17,447 nt of DNA from Caulobacteraceae bacterium (lineage in GTDB: Bacteria; Pseudomonadota; Alphaproteobacteria; Caulobacterales; Caulobacteraceae). The stretch covers positions 1 to 17,447 of the forward strand of contig CANMXH010000023.1 in NCBI GenBank assembly GCA_947501315.1. Direction: 5' to 3'. Under the pieces are notes generated by a model. That model did no database searches. It was not told the origin of the DNA and saw only the letters and a list, made by a program, of their open reading frames with translations. How positions within the stretch are numbered: the stretch's first letter is position 1; every line of letters starts with the position of its first letter. This document shows positions 6,517-14,442 of the stretch, piece after piece. The translations under genes and the position numbers were made by a program.

Positions 6517-7845
6517 ATGGCCGGACGTGCTGTGGACAAATCTGTGGATAGCGCCGGCCAGAAGGCGGGCCGTACCCCCGTGGTGGCCGCCCTCGACCTG
6601 GGCCAGTCCAAGGTCGCCTGTTTCATCATGAAGGCCGACGGCGTGCGCCACGCCGACCGCACCATCCGCGTCGCCGGGGCCGGGCATGTCCAGTCGCGCG
6701 GCGTGCGCGGCGGCGGCATTGTGAATATGGACGAGGCGGCCCAGGCGATCGGCCATGCGGTCGAACGGGCCGAGCGGGCGGCGGGCAGCCCGGTCTCGGG
6801 CGTGGTCGTCACGACCGCCATCGGCCAGATGGCCAGCCACAGGGTGCAGGCCAGGGTCTCCCTTGGGGCCACGCCGGTCGGAGACGCTGACCTGGCGCGG
6901 GCCATCGCCATGGCCCTGGCCCAGATCCGCCTGCCCAACCGCCGCCCGATCCACGTCCTGCCCATCGCATGGTCGGTCGACGGCGCGCGCGGTGTGCATG
7001 ATCCCCGCGCGATGAAGGGCCATTCGCTGGGGCTGGACCTGCTGGTCGTGTCCATGGCCGAGAGCGCCTTCAACGGCCTGAGCCATTGCCTCGAGCTGGC
7101 CCACCTGGATCTTCAGGGTGTGGCGGCGGCACCGGTGGTGTCTTCGCTGGCGGCGCTGGAAGATGACGAGATGGATCTCGGCTGCGTCTGTATTGACATG
7201 GGCGGCGGCTCGACCTCCGCGGCGGTCTGGGGCGGGCGGTCGCTGCTGCATATCGAGAGCCTGAACGTCGGGGGCGATCACGTCACGGCGGATATCGCGC
7301 GCGGCCTGTCGACCTCGCGGGCCGGGGCCGAGCGGCTCAAGACCCTGCACGGTTCGGCCATGGCCAATGCCCATGAAGACCGCGAGATGCTGGAGGCCCC
7401 GCCCCGCGGCGAGGACGCCTCGGCCGGTCCGATCTTCGTCCAGCGGGCCATGCTCAAGACCGTCATCGCCCCGCGCGTCGAGGAGACGCTGGAAATGCTA
7501 CGGGACCGTCTGCGCAACACCAGTGTCGGGCTTGAGCCCGGCACGGGTCTGGTGCTGACCGGCGGGGCCAGCCAGCTGAACGGCGTCCGCGAGCTGGCCA
7601 TCCGGGTGTTCGACCGGCCGGTGCGGCTGGGCAAGCCCCAGCGCGCGCCCCACCTGGCCGACGCCGCCTCGGGACCAGCCTTCTGTTCGGCGGCCGGGGT
7701 GCTGCTGCGCGCCGCCTATGGTCCGCGCGAGGCCGTGTCGGCCCGCAAACTGATGTCACGCCAGATCTCGGCGGCGGATGCGCCCCGGGTGCACCGGGGC
7801 GGGATTGTGGCCCGGGCGGCGGGCTGGCTGCGCGAAAACCTCTGA
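6517..7845 (+). CDS. ftsA: Cell division protein FtsA
   Basis: FtsA is an actin-like ATPase that anchors FtsZ filaments to the inner membrane and recruits later divisome proteins. The product has 442 residues from the ATG at 6517, with GAGCGAGG just upstream (6503-6510). Actin-fold motifs are ALDLGQSKVACF (phosphate 1, from residue 25), CIDMGGGSTSAAVW (phosphate 2, Asp227), and LTGGASQLNGVREL (adenosine site, from 347). The FtsA-specific 1C region lies between, around GATPVGDADLARAI to LDLLVVSMAESAFN. The last 15 or so residues (GIVARAAGWLRENL) form an amphipathic membrane-targeting helix. The first 20 residues are a non-conserved extension. The usual next gene, ftsZ, is displaced by about 3.8 kb by a receptor gene. 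Confidence 0.96.
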   Translation: MAGRAVDKSVDSAGQKAGRTPVVAALDLGQSKVACFIMKADGVRHADRTIRVAGAGHVQSRGVRGGGIVNMDEAAQAIGHAVERAERAAGSPVSGVVVTTAIGQMASHRVQARVSLGATPVGDADLARAIAMALAQIRLPNRRPIHVLPIAWSVDGARGVHDPRAMKGHSLGLDLLVVSMAESAFNGLSHCLELAHLDLQGVAAAPVVSSLAALEDDEMDLGCVCIDMGGGSTSAAVWGGRSLLHIESLNVGGDHVTADIARGLSTSRAGAERLKTLHGSAMANAHEDREMLEAPPRGEDASAGPIFVQRAMLKTVIAPRVEETLEMLRDRLRNTSVGLEPGTGLVLTGGASQLNGVRELAIRVFDRPVRLGKPQRAPHLADAASGPAFCSAAGVLLRAAYGPREAVSARKLMSRQISAADAPRVHRGGIVARAAGWLRENL

Positions 7846-7903
7846 CTGACCGCCTTTTTTTGCGCGAGTGACCGCCGCAAAGTTTCCCCGTCATGGCGAG
7901 ACT

Positions 7904-7936
7904 GTGTCCGGATTGTAACAATAGGTGCCCGGATTG
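7904..7936. repeat. Direct repeat in the ftsA-receptor gap
   Basis: GTGTCCGGATTG (7904-7915) and GTGCCCGGATTG (7925-7936) differ at one base in 12 and are 21 bases apart, two helical turns. They lie about 125-155 bases before the receptor start and could be paired regulator sites. The rest of the 214-base gap (7846-8059) holds a T7 tract at 7855-7861, a GANTC site at 8001-8005 and no gene. I could not place a promoter. Confidence 0.45.
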
Positions 7937-8059
7937 GTCGCCAACTGGCCACAATCCCTTGCCGTTGCCGTCTTTGCTGTTAGCGTGAAGGTCCGAAGCA
8001 GAATCCGTCATCCGGCGGGCGCTGCGTAATGCATCCACAACGGTTGGGGCCCAATCAAC

Positions 8060-11000
8060 ATGCTTCTCAAGCGCAAGTACCTTTTTGGCACGACGATCCT
8101 CGCGGGCGTCATGGCTGTCACGGCTCCGGCTTTCGCCCAGAGCCAGCTTCCGGGCGTGAACGTCCAGGGCCAGGCTGACGCCCAGGCCACCGAGATCGAC
8201 GAAGTCGTCGTCACCGGTTCGCGCATCCGTCGTGACCCGACGAACGCCCCGACCCCGCTGATCCAGGTTTCGCGCGAAACCCTGCTGAGCACCGGTCAGT
8301 CGACGGTCGTTGACTACCTGGCCACCATCCCCGCCCTGTCGAACTCGCTGGTTCCGTCGGACACCACCGGTTCGAACCTGAACGACGGTGGTCTGTCGTT
8401 CGCCAACCTGCGCTCGCTCGGCTCGGGCCGCACCCTGACCCTGGTCGACGGTCGTCGCCACGTCGGTGCTGCCGCCGGTAACCTGGCTGTCGACGTCGAC
8501 TCCATTCCGCGCCTGCTGATCGAGAACATCGAGATCGTCACCGGCGGTGCCTCGTCGGTTTACGGTGCCGACGCCGTCTCCGGCGTGCTGAACTTCCAGC
8601 TGCGCCGTGACTTCGAAGGCATGGAAATCGATGCCAACTACGGCATGATCAACCAGGCTGGCCAGGCCAACAAGCGTATCTCGGCCCTGATCGGTACCAA
8701 CCTGCTGGACGACCGCCTGAACCTGTATGCCTTCGGCGAGTACGAAGACATCGATGAGGTCCAGAGCCTGGACATCGACTGGCTGGAAGCCGCGCACGCC
8801 TTCGTCGGTATCGACGCTGACCCCACCAACGCTCCGTTTGACGGCATGCTGGACAACGCCGTGTTCAGCGGCGTTCGCACCCTGTCGCGTCCGCGCTGGG
8901 GCATTACCACGCTCGCCAACTCGCAGCGTCCGAGCCCGCTGAGCGATCCCGATGTGCCGCTGGCCAGCTGTACCTCGCTCACCAGCAGCAACTGCTACAG
9001 CCTCGACCCCACCAAGAGCTATGTTTACGAGGGCAACACCGCCCGTCTGGCCAATTTCGGCCAGCGGATCGGCAACGTCGGTTCGAACCGCACGCTGAAC
9101 ATCGGTGGTGACGGTGAAAACCCGAACAACTTCGGCCAGGAAAGCCGCGTTCCCCAGTCGACCTCGCAGCGTTACCAGGTCGGTGCGAATTTCGCGGTCG
9201 CTGACAACGTCGATCTGTCGGTCGAATACAAGTTCATCACCGAAGACACGTTCGACATCTCGCAGCCTGTCTTCTTCGACATCTTCCTGAACGACGGCAG
9301 CTATGCCTCGAACTGGACCAACCCGATCCGCGCTACGTCGCAGTTCGACCTGCGCTACACGGACAACGCCTATCTGCCGCAGAACGTGAAGGACGCCATC
9401 ACGGCGAACACCGTCACCAACTGGACGGCCAACACCAATACTGACGGCACCGCTGCAACCACCACGGCACGCCAGTGGGCCCGTCACGCGATGTTCGGCC
9501 CGCAGCGTACGCAGGACAACACGCGTGAAGTCGAACGCTATGTCATCGCCCTGAGCGGTGACCTGGACCAGGTCGGCTTCATCAAGAACATCGACTGGGA
9601 CCTGTCGTGGGTCTCGGGCGAAGCCCGCAACGAGAACGTGGAACGCGGTGTTGACGTCCAACGCTTCGCCCTGGCCGCTGACGCGGTCGTGGACACGGCC
9701 GGCATCGTCAACGGCCGTCCCGGTGAAATCGTCTGCCGCGCCCGCCGTATCAGGGCCGGGCAGACGGCAACCGTCCCGGTTGCCGGCGACCTGGACGACT
9801 ACGTCCGCGGCGTGTTCGGTGGTAGCGCCGCCTACACCGGCAATGCCACGTTCCGGGCCGCCGTCGACAACTGCGTGCCGCTGAACGTCTTCGGTGCCGG
9901 CAACCAGAGCCAGGCCGCCCTGGACTATGTCGATGCGGCGATCACGGTCAGCCACACCAACAAGCAGGAGCAGGCCCTCGGGGTCGTTTCCGGCCAGCTC
10001 TGGGACTTCTGGGGTGCCGGCGAGATCGGCATGGCCATCGGCGCGGAATACCGCAAGGAGTTCACCGAGGGCGTGGGGCGCTCGCGCACGACCGGCGACC
10101 GCCTGCTGTTCCTGAACACCGGTGCGGACTTCGCGGCTGCCGAGTATGAGTCCAAGGAATGGTTCGCCGAACTGTCGATCCCGCTGTTCCGGGACGGCTG
10201 GATGGGCGAATACGCCGAACTGAGCGGCTCCTACCGCGCCTTCGACTACACCACCGCCGGTGAGGGGAACGTCTATGGCGTGAACCTGGTCTACCGTCCG
10301 ATCCGGGACATCGCCTTCAAGACGAGCTTCAACACCTCGTTCCGGGCGCCCAACCTGGGTGAAAACTTCGCTCCGGGCAGCCAGACCTTCGCCAACGGCT
10401 TCGTCGACGCCTGCGCCACCCTGCAGATCGCCGCCCAAGGCCCGGAAGTCCGCGCCAACCGGATCGCCAACTGTACGGCTCTGGCCACGGCCGCCGGCTT
10501 CACCTTCGACTTCGCCGGTGCCACCGCGACCAACCTGGACGATTACAACCCGATCTACTCCAGCGGCATCGCGGGCATTAACTCCGGCAACCCGAACCTG
10601 ACGCCGGAAGAGTCGGAAAGCTTCACCTTCTCGACCGTGATCCAGCCGCGCATGTTCCCGAACCTGAGCATCATTCTCGACTACTACGAGATTGAGCTGA
10701 GCCGCGTGATCGTGTCGCCGTCGGCCGTCGCCCTGACCGCCGCCTGCGTCAGCGGCGCGTCGCTGAACCCCGATGCCTGCAGCGTGGTGTTCCGTAGAAA
10801 CCCGCTTATTCCGTTCGGCGTCGGTGCTCCGACGGGCGATCCGGTCGGCGGCTTCATCCAGAGCCCGGTGAACCTCGCAGCCCTGACCACCCGTGGTCTG
10901 GACTTCTCGGCTCGCTACTCGCTCGACACCGAAGAAGCCTTCGGCGTCAACATGGGCCGGTTCAACTACAGCATCGGCGGCCTGTGGCTGATCGAGCAGG

Positions 11001-11398
11001 AGAACTTCACCAACGTTGCCGATCCCACCGACGGCACGGAAATCGGCAGCACGATCTTCTACCCGCGTGTTCGCCTGACGTCCTCGCTGACCTGGTCGCC
11101 GAACGACATCTGGAGCGTCAACTGGTCCATGGACTGGCAGACGGCCCAGAACAGCACCTTCTACCGTGACAACCTGACCAACCTGGACACCCGTCCGATC
11201 GACACCTTCAACACCGGAAACTTCGCCCGTCACGACTTTACGGTGCGGTGGAATGCCCGGGACGACCTGTCGGTCCGCATGGGTGTGGTCAACGCCTTCG
11301 ATGCCGAACAGCCCCGCTACCTCGGTGGCTCGCTGCTCAGCAACATGGACCCCTACGGCACGCGCTTCTTCGTGGGCCTGAACTACCGTCCCTTCTAA
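8060..11398 (+). CDS. TonB-dependent outer-membrane receptor, substrate unknown
   Basis: This family of outer-membrane beta-barrels takes up scarce nutrients (siderophores, vitamins, oligosaccharides, peptides) using TonB-ExbBD energy. The protein has 1112 residues. A signal peptide covers 1-26 (MLLKRKYLFGTTILAGVM, cleavage after AFA). A TonB-box-like DEVVVTG is at 47-53. The plug domain follows to about residue 190 (VVDYLATIPALSNS, LTLVDGRR, IVTGGASSVYGADAVSGVLN), then a barrel ending in FFVGLNYRPF with the terminal Phe used by the BAM machinery. There is no STN signalling domain before the TonB box, so FecA-type signalling is not expected. Close cysteine pairs (304/312; CVSGASLNPDAC) suggest disulfides in surface loops. 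Codons favour GGT, GCT and CGT more than the neighbours, which hints at high expression. The substrate cannot be told from the sequence. Confidence 0.93.
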   Translation: MLLKRKYLFGTTILAGVMAVTAPAFAQSQLPGVNVQGQADAQATEIDEVVVTGSRIRRDPTNAPTPLIQVSRETLLSTGQSTVVDYLATIPALSNSLVPSDTTGSNLNDGGLSFANLRSLGSGRTLTLVDGRRHVGAAAGNLAVDVDSIPRLLIENIEIVTGGASSVYGADAVSGVLNFQLRRDFEGMEIDANYGMINQAGQANKRISALIGTNLLDDRLNLYAFGEYEDIDEVQSLDIDWLEAAHAFVGIDADPTNAPFDGMLDNAVFSGVRTLSRPRWGITTLANSQRPSPLSDPDVPLASCTSLTSSNCYSLDPTKSYVYEGNTARLANFGQRIGNVGSNRTLNIGGDGENPNNFGQESRVPQSTSQRYQVGANFAVADNVDLSVEYKFITEDTFDISQPVFFDIFLNDGSYASNWTNPIRATSQFDLRYTDNAYLPQNVKDAITANTVTNWTANTNTDGTAATTTARQWARHAMFGPQRTQDNTREVERYVIALSGDLDQVGFIKNIDWDLSWVSGEARNENVERGVDVQRFALAADAVVDTAGIVNGRPGEIVCRARRIRAGQTATVPVAGDLDDYVRGVFGGSAAYTGNATFRAAVDNCVPLNVFGAGNQSQAALDYVDAAITVSHTNKQEQALGVVSGQLWDFWGAGEIGMAIGAEYRKEFTEGVGRSRTTGDRLLFLNTGADFAAAEYESKEWFAELSIPLFRDGWMGEYAELSGSYRAFDYTTAGEGNVYGVNLVYRPIRDIAFKTSFNTSFRAPNLGENFAPGSQTFANGFVDACATLQIAAQGPEVRANRIANCTALATAAGFTFDFAGATATNLDDYNPIYSSGIAGINSGNPNLTPEESESFTFSTVIQPRMFPNLSIILDYYEIELSRVIVSPSAVALTAACVSGASLNPDACSVVFRRNPLIPFGVGAPTGDPVGGFIQSPVNLAALTTRGLDFSARYSLDTEEAFGVNMGRFNYSIGGLWLIEQENFTNVADPTDGTEIGSTIFYPRVRLTSSLTWSPNDIWSVNWSMDWQTAQNSTFYRDNLTNLDTRPIDTFNTGNFARHDFTVRWNARDDLSVRMGVVNAFDAEQPRYLGGSLLSNMDPYGTRFFVGLNYRPF

Positions 11399-11422
11399 GA
11401 CGGTCGGATCCAGACATGACGG

Positions 11423-11452
11423 AAAGGGCGGCTCGCAAGAGCCGCCCTTTTT
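11423..11452 (+). terminator. Intrinsic terminator of the TonB-dependent receptor gene
   Basis: A 12-bp stem, AAAGGGCGGCTC (11423-11434) with GAGCCGCCCTTT (11439-11450), closes on a GCAA tetraloop and runs into five T bases (11448-11452). It starts 25 bases after the receptor stop. This is a textbook intrinsic terminator, and it implies that ftsZ needs its own promoter. Confidence 0.92.
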
Positions 11453-11484
11453 CGTTGGTTCACCCCCAAAAACTGTCGACAGGG

Positions 11485-11575
11485 TTAATGAAAATCGTGG
11501 AACCAGCGCCGACTCACCCTATCCGGTAACTCTCTCTTAAGCAGAACGGGCGTCTCCTTAACCCGCTCATAACCA
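11485..11575 (+). promoter_or_regulatory. ftsZ upstream region with CtrA-like boxes and a GANTC site
   Basis: Between the receptor terminator and ftsZ lie GTAA-N7-TTAA (11526-11540) and TTAA-N7-ATAA (11558-11572). Each matches 7 of 8 bases of the CtrA consensus, and they are 32 bases apart, about three helical turns. There is also a lone TTAA at 11485-11488, and a GACTC (GANTC, the CcrM methylation site) at 11511-11515. In Caulobacter, ftsZ transcription is repressed by CtrA and activated through GANTC methylation and GcrA, so the combination fits. A palindrome CTGTCGACAG lies just upstream at 11473-11482. I could not fix the -35 and -10 elements. Confidence 0.55.
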
Positions 11576-11638
11576 ATGCGAAACGGCGGGGTTGCGCAGC
11601 GGTCTGCAGGGGCAGGGTCGGATAAGGTCGGAATAGAA

Positions 11639-13225
11639 ATGTCTCTCTCGCTGGTGCGTCCTCAAGCCACGGATCTCAAGCCGCGGATCGTTGTTTTCGG
11701 AGTCGGCGGAGCCGGCGGGAATGCGGTCAACAACATGATCGATGCCGGTCTCGAAGGCGTCGAATTTGTTGTCGCCAACACAGACGCGCAGCATCTGTCG
11801 TTCGCCAAGACCGACCGCCGGGTCCAGCTGGGCGAGACCATCACCCAGGGGCTGGGTGCCGGGGCCCATCCCGAGGTCGGCATGAATGCCGCCGAGGAGT
11901 CGGCCGACGAAATCCACGGGCACCTCGAAGGGGCCCATATGGTCTTCATCACCGCCGGCATGGGCGGCGGCACCGGTACGGGTGCCGCGCCTGTCATCGC
12001 CAAATGTGCCCGGGACCGCGGCATTCTGACGGTCGGCGTCGTGACCAAGCCCTTCACCTTCGAAGGACGGCACCGCATGCGGCTGGCCGATGCGGGCATC
12101 GCCGAGCTGCAACGCTATGTCGACACCCTGATCGTCATTCCGAACCAGAACCTGTTCCGCGTCGCCAATGAGCGCACCACCTTTGCCGATGCCTTCGGCA
12201 TGGCCGACCAGGTGCTGCATTCCGGCGTGCGGTCGATCACCGATCTGATGATCCTGCCGGGCCTGATAAATCTCGACTTCGCCGACGTTCGCGCCGTCAT
12301 GTCCGAGATGGGCAAGGCGATGATGGGCACCGGCGAGGCGTCGGGCGATGACCGCGCACTGATGGCGGCCCAGAACGCCATCGCCAACCCGCTGCTGGAC
12401 GAGACCTCGCTGAAGGGCGCCAAGGCCGTTCTGGTGAACATCACCGGCGGTATGGACATGACCCTGCTGGAAGTCGACGAGGCCGCCAACGCCATTGCCG
12501 GCGAGGTGGATGCCGACGCCAACATCATCTTCGGCGCGGCCTTCGACCCGGCGCTGGACGGCAAGATCCGCGTTTCCGTCGTCGCCACCGGCATGGAAGA
12601 CCCGGCTGCGGCCCGGGCTACGCCGAACGCTGCGCCTTCGGTGTTCGATGCCCGCCGTCCGGCATCGTCCCAGACTGCCTCGCACGCCGAGCCTGCGCGT
12701 CACGAGCCGGTTCGTGCCGAGGTGTCCCGTGAGGTCGGTTCCGCGACGGTGGTTCCCACCTTTCAGTCCAGCCAACCGGCCTATGGAACCGCTGTCCGGG
12801 CACCCGAATCCCGGTTTGAGCCGCGCCCGGAGCCGGTGATCCATGTCTCGGAGGAGCGCACGCTCGAACCGATCGTCGATCCCTGGGTCGAGGAATATGA
12901 ATCCGCGCCGCGTAGCCGTACGCCTGCTGAAGCCGCCGCGCCTGTCGGTCAGGGCGATCTCTATATGGACCGTACCGCTGCCGAGCAGTCCGCTGGCCAG
13001 CAGGACGATGCCGACCGCGAAGTCCATGACGACCGCGACCATCGCAAATCCGGCTGGAGCCTCTTCGGTCGCAAGGGGCGGCAGACCCAGCCGACCTATC
13101 CGTCCCAGTCGCGGACCACAGAAATGCGCACGACCAGCCAGGTGCAACCGGCCCAGGAGCCGGTGCTCGGCGAGGCCGAGGATGATCTGGAAATCCCGTC
13201 CTTCCTGAGACGACTGGCGAATTAG
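11639..13225 (+). CDS. ftsZ: Cell division protein FtsZ
   Basis: FtsZ is the tubulin-like GTPase that polymerises into the cytoplasmic Z ring and directs septal wall synthesis. The ATG at 11639 gives 528 residues starting MSLSLVRPQATDLKPRIVVF, which resembles Caulobacter FtsZ. An upstream in-frame ATG at 11576 would add 21 residues with no family match. Motifs are GVGGAGGNAVN (21-31), NTDAQ (47-51), the tubulin signature GGGTGTG (109-115), and the T7 loop NLDFADV (211-217) that completes the GTPase site. After about residue 320 comes a disordered linker of roughly 190 residues rich in Pro, Ala, Arg and Glu, typical of this order. SGWSLFGRKGRQ and the conserved tip EIPSFLRRLAN, which binds FtsA and other partners, follow. 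The ribosome binding site is weak (AAGG at 11624-11627). Intrinsic terminators flank the gene. Confidence 0.98.
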   Translation: MSLSLVRPQATDLKPRIVVFGVGGAGGNAVNNMIDAGLEGVEFVVANTDAQHLSFAKTDRRVQLGETITQGLGAGAHPEVGMNAAEESADEIHGHLEGAHMVFITAGMGGGTGTGAAPVIAKCARDRGILTVGVVTKPFTFEGRHRMRLADAGIAELQRYVDTLIVIPNQNLFRVANERTTFADAFGMADQVLHSGVRSITDLMILPGLINLDFADVRAVMSEMGKAMMGTGEASGDDRALMAAQNAIANPLLDETSLKGAKAVLVNITGGMDMTLLEVDEAANAIAGEVDADANIIFGAAFDPALDGKIRVSVVATGMEDPAAARATPNAAPSVFDARRPASSQTASHAEPARHEPVRAEVSREVGSATVVPTFQSSQPAYGTAVRAPESRFEPRPEPVIHVSEERTLEPIVDPWVEEYESAPRSRTPAEAAAPVGQGDLYMDRTAAEQSAGQQDDADREVHDDRDHRKSGWSLFGRKGRQTQPTYPSQSRTTEMRTTSQVQPAQEPVLGEAEDDLEIPSFLRRLAN

Positions 13226-13248
13226 GTTTCAGGCATCCGGTTTTCGGG

Positions 13249-13276
13249 AAGGGCGGTCCGACGGGGCCGCCCTTTT
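13249..13276 (+). terminator. Intrinsic terminator of ftsZ
   Basis: AAGGGCGGTCC (13249-13259) pairs with GGGCCGCCCTT (13264-13274), one G-T wobble, around a GACG loop and ends in TTTT (13273-13276). It begins 24 bases after the ftsZ stop and separates ftsZ from lpxC. Confidence 0.88.
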
Positions 13277-13394
13277 CGTTTGGCGATGAGGAGAGGTGGT
13301 CTGGTCGGCTCCGGTGCCGTATCCGCCGTCTCACCATCCCGGAGGCCCAATTCCGAAAACTGTCCCGCCCCACGCCGTGCGCGGGAGAGGGTTA

Positions 13395-13433
13395 CCGAAA
13401 CCGAAACAATCCGAAACCTGACTTTCATTTCGG
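13395..13433. repeat. CCGAAAC repeats upstream of lpxC
   Basis: CCGAAAC occurs at 13395-13401, 13401-13407 and 13411-13417. The last copy can also pair its CCGAAA with TTTCGG at 13428-13433. These lie in the 233 bases between the ftsZ terminator and lpxC, where the lpxC promoter should be. I see no clear -35/-10 pair and no other gene in that gap. Confidence 0.4.
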
Positions 13434-13509
13434 GCTTGCGAGGTGGCGGCTAGAGCGTTCGTGGGGCGAGCTCCGCAAACCTGCGGCGGGTCGCAAGAAC
13501 GCAAAGAGT

Positions 13510-14415
13510 ATGAGTGTGTCGGTCAGAAACGACCATCGCCAGAAGACGACCGTCGCCCCTGCGATCATCGCGGGCGTGGGCGTGCATACGGGCGACCGGG
13601 TGCGACTGGCCGTGCGTCCGGCGCCGGCCGGAACCGGCATCGTCTTTGTGCGCACTGACATCAAGGATCGCGACAACCGCATCCCGGTCTCGGGCGAGGC
13701 GGTCGTCGACGCCCGGCTGAACACCATGATCGAGAACGCCGCGGGCGTTCGCCTGTCGACCATCGAGCATCTGATGGCGGCCTTCTCCGCCCTTGGTGTG
13801 TCCAACGCCGTGGTCGAGGTGGATGGGCCCGAGCTGCCGATCCTCGACGGGTCGGCCCTGCAGTTTGTTCAGCTGCTGGATCGTGCCGGCTTCCGCCGCC
13901 AGGAAGCCCCGGTCCGCTATATCGAAATCCTGGAGCCGATCCGGGTCGAGGACGGCGACAAGACCGCCGCCCTGCTGCCCTGCGACCGGTTTGAGATGCG
14001 GTTCGAGATCGATTTCGCCACGCCGGTTATCGGCAACCAGGTGGTGGATTTCGTCGTCGACGAGGAAACCTTCCGCACCGAGATCATGGCTGCCCGCACC
14101 TTCGGCTTCGCCCATGAGGTTGAGGCCCTGCGCCGCGCCGGTCTGGCCCGCGGCGGCAGCCTTGAGAATGCCGTGGTGATTGACGGGGACCAGATCCTGA
14201 ACCCCGGCGGGCTGCGGATGGAGCGCGAGTTCGTCAAGCACAAGGCGCTGGACGCGATCGGCGACCTCTATGTGCTCGGCGCGCCCCTGCTGGGTCGCTA
14301 TGAGGGCGTCAAGGCAGGCCATGCGATCAACAATCTGCTGGTCCGCGAACTGCTGGCCAATCCGCAGGCCTGGCGCGAAGTGACGCGCGTGCCGGATATG
14401 GCGATGGCGGGCTGA
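13510..14415 (+). CDS. lpxC: UDP-3-O-acyl-N-acetylglucosamine deacetylase LpxC
   Basis: LpxC is the zinc-dependent deacetylase that performs the committed step of lipid A synthesis in the cytoplasm. The product has 301 residues, the normal length. It starts near the family N-terminus (VAPAIIAGVGVHTGDRV). Zinc ligands fall in the expected places: His87 in TIEHLMAAFSALG, then His244 and Asp248 in KHKALDAIGDL. The catalytic base region is GHAINN with His271. DGPELPILDGSA and AARTFGF are further family blocks. The ribosome binding site before the ATG at 13510 is weak (AAGAG lies too close), so the start rests on homology. The ftsZ terminator implies a separate promoter. It converges with pgeF, leaving 11 bases between the stops. 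Confidence 0.97.
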   Translation: MSVSVRNDHRQKTTVAPAIIAGVGVHTGDRVRLAVRPAPAGTGIVFVRTDIKDRDNRIPVSGEAVVDARLNTMIENAAGVRLSTIEHLMAAFSALGVSNAVVEVDGPELPILDGSALQFVQLLDRAGFRRQEAPVRYIEILEPIRVEDGDKTAALLPCDRFEMRFEIDFATPVIGNQVVDFVVDEETFRTEIMAARTFGFAHEVEALRRAGLARGGSLENAVVIDGDQILNPGGLRMEREFVKHKALDAIGDLYVLGAPLLGRYEGVKAGHAINNLLVRELLANPQAWREVTRVPDMAMAG

Positions 14416-14424
14416 CCGGCGCCT

Positions 14425-14442
14425 GATCAGCCCGGGCTGATC
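14425..14442. other. 18-bp perfect palindrome at the lpxC/pgeF convergent junction
   Basis: GATCAGCCCGGGCTGATC is its own reverse complement. It contains the pgeF stop codon (14427-14429 on the minus strand) and lies 10 bases after the lpxC stop. No T tract follows on either strand. It may form a hairpin at the end of both transcripts, but this is inferred. Confidence 0.7.

Noticed and set aside
7855..7861. Run of seven T bases after ftsA as an intrinsic terminator
   Set aside because: Only a weak 5-bp GGCGG/CCGCC pairing with a loop of about 30 bases precedes it, so I do not call a terminator.
7959..7984. Sigma-70 promoter with two TTGCCG hexamers before the receptor gene
   Set aside because: No convincing -10 element occurs at 16-18 bases from either hexamer.
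7904..8059. Cobalamin riboswitch ahead of the TonB-dependent receptor
   Set aside because: No B12-box-like conserved core was recognised, and the receptor does not look like BtuB.
7463..11233. A 1256-codon open frame antisense to ftsA and the receptor gene, longer than the receptor itself
   Set aside because: It runs through the ftsA end, the gap and the receptor with no recognisable domain. GC-rich codon use on the plus strand removes stops from this frame; the plus-strand receptor has a signal peptide, plug and barrel end.
11576..11638. Longer FtsZ starting at ATG 11576
   Set aside because: The extra 21 residues do not resemble FtsZ N-termini, and the ATG lies directly next to a likely CtrA box; ATG 11639 gives the expected start.
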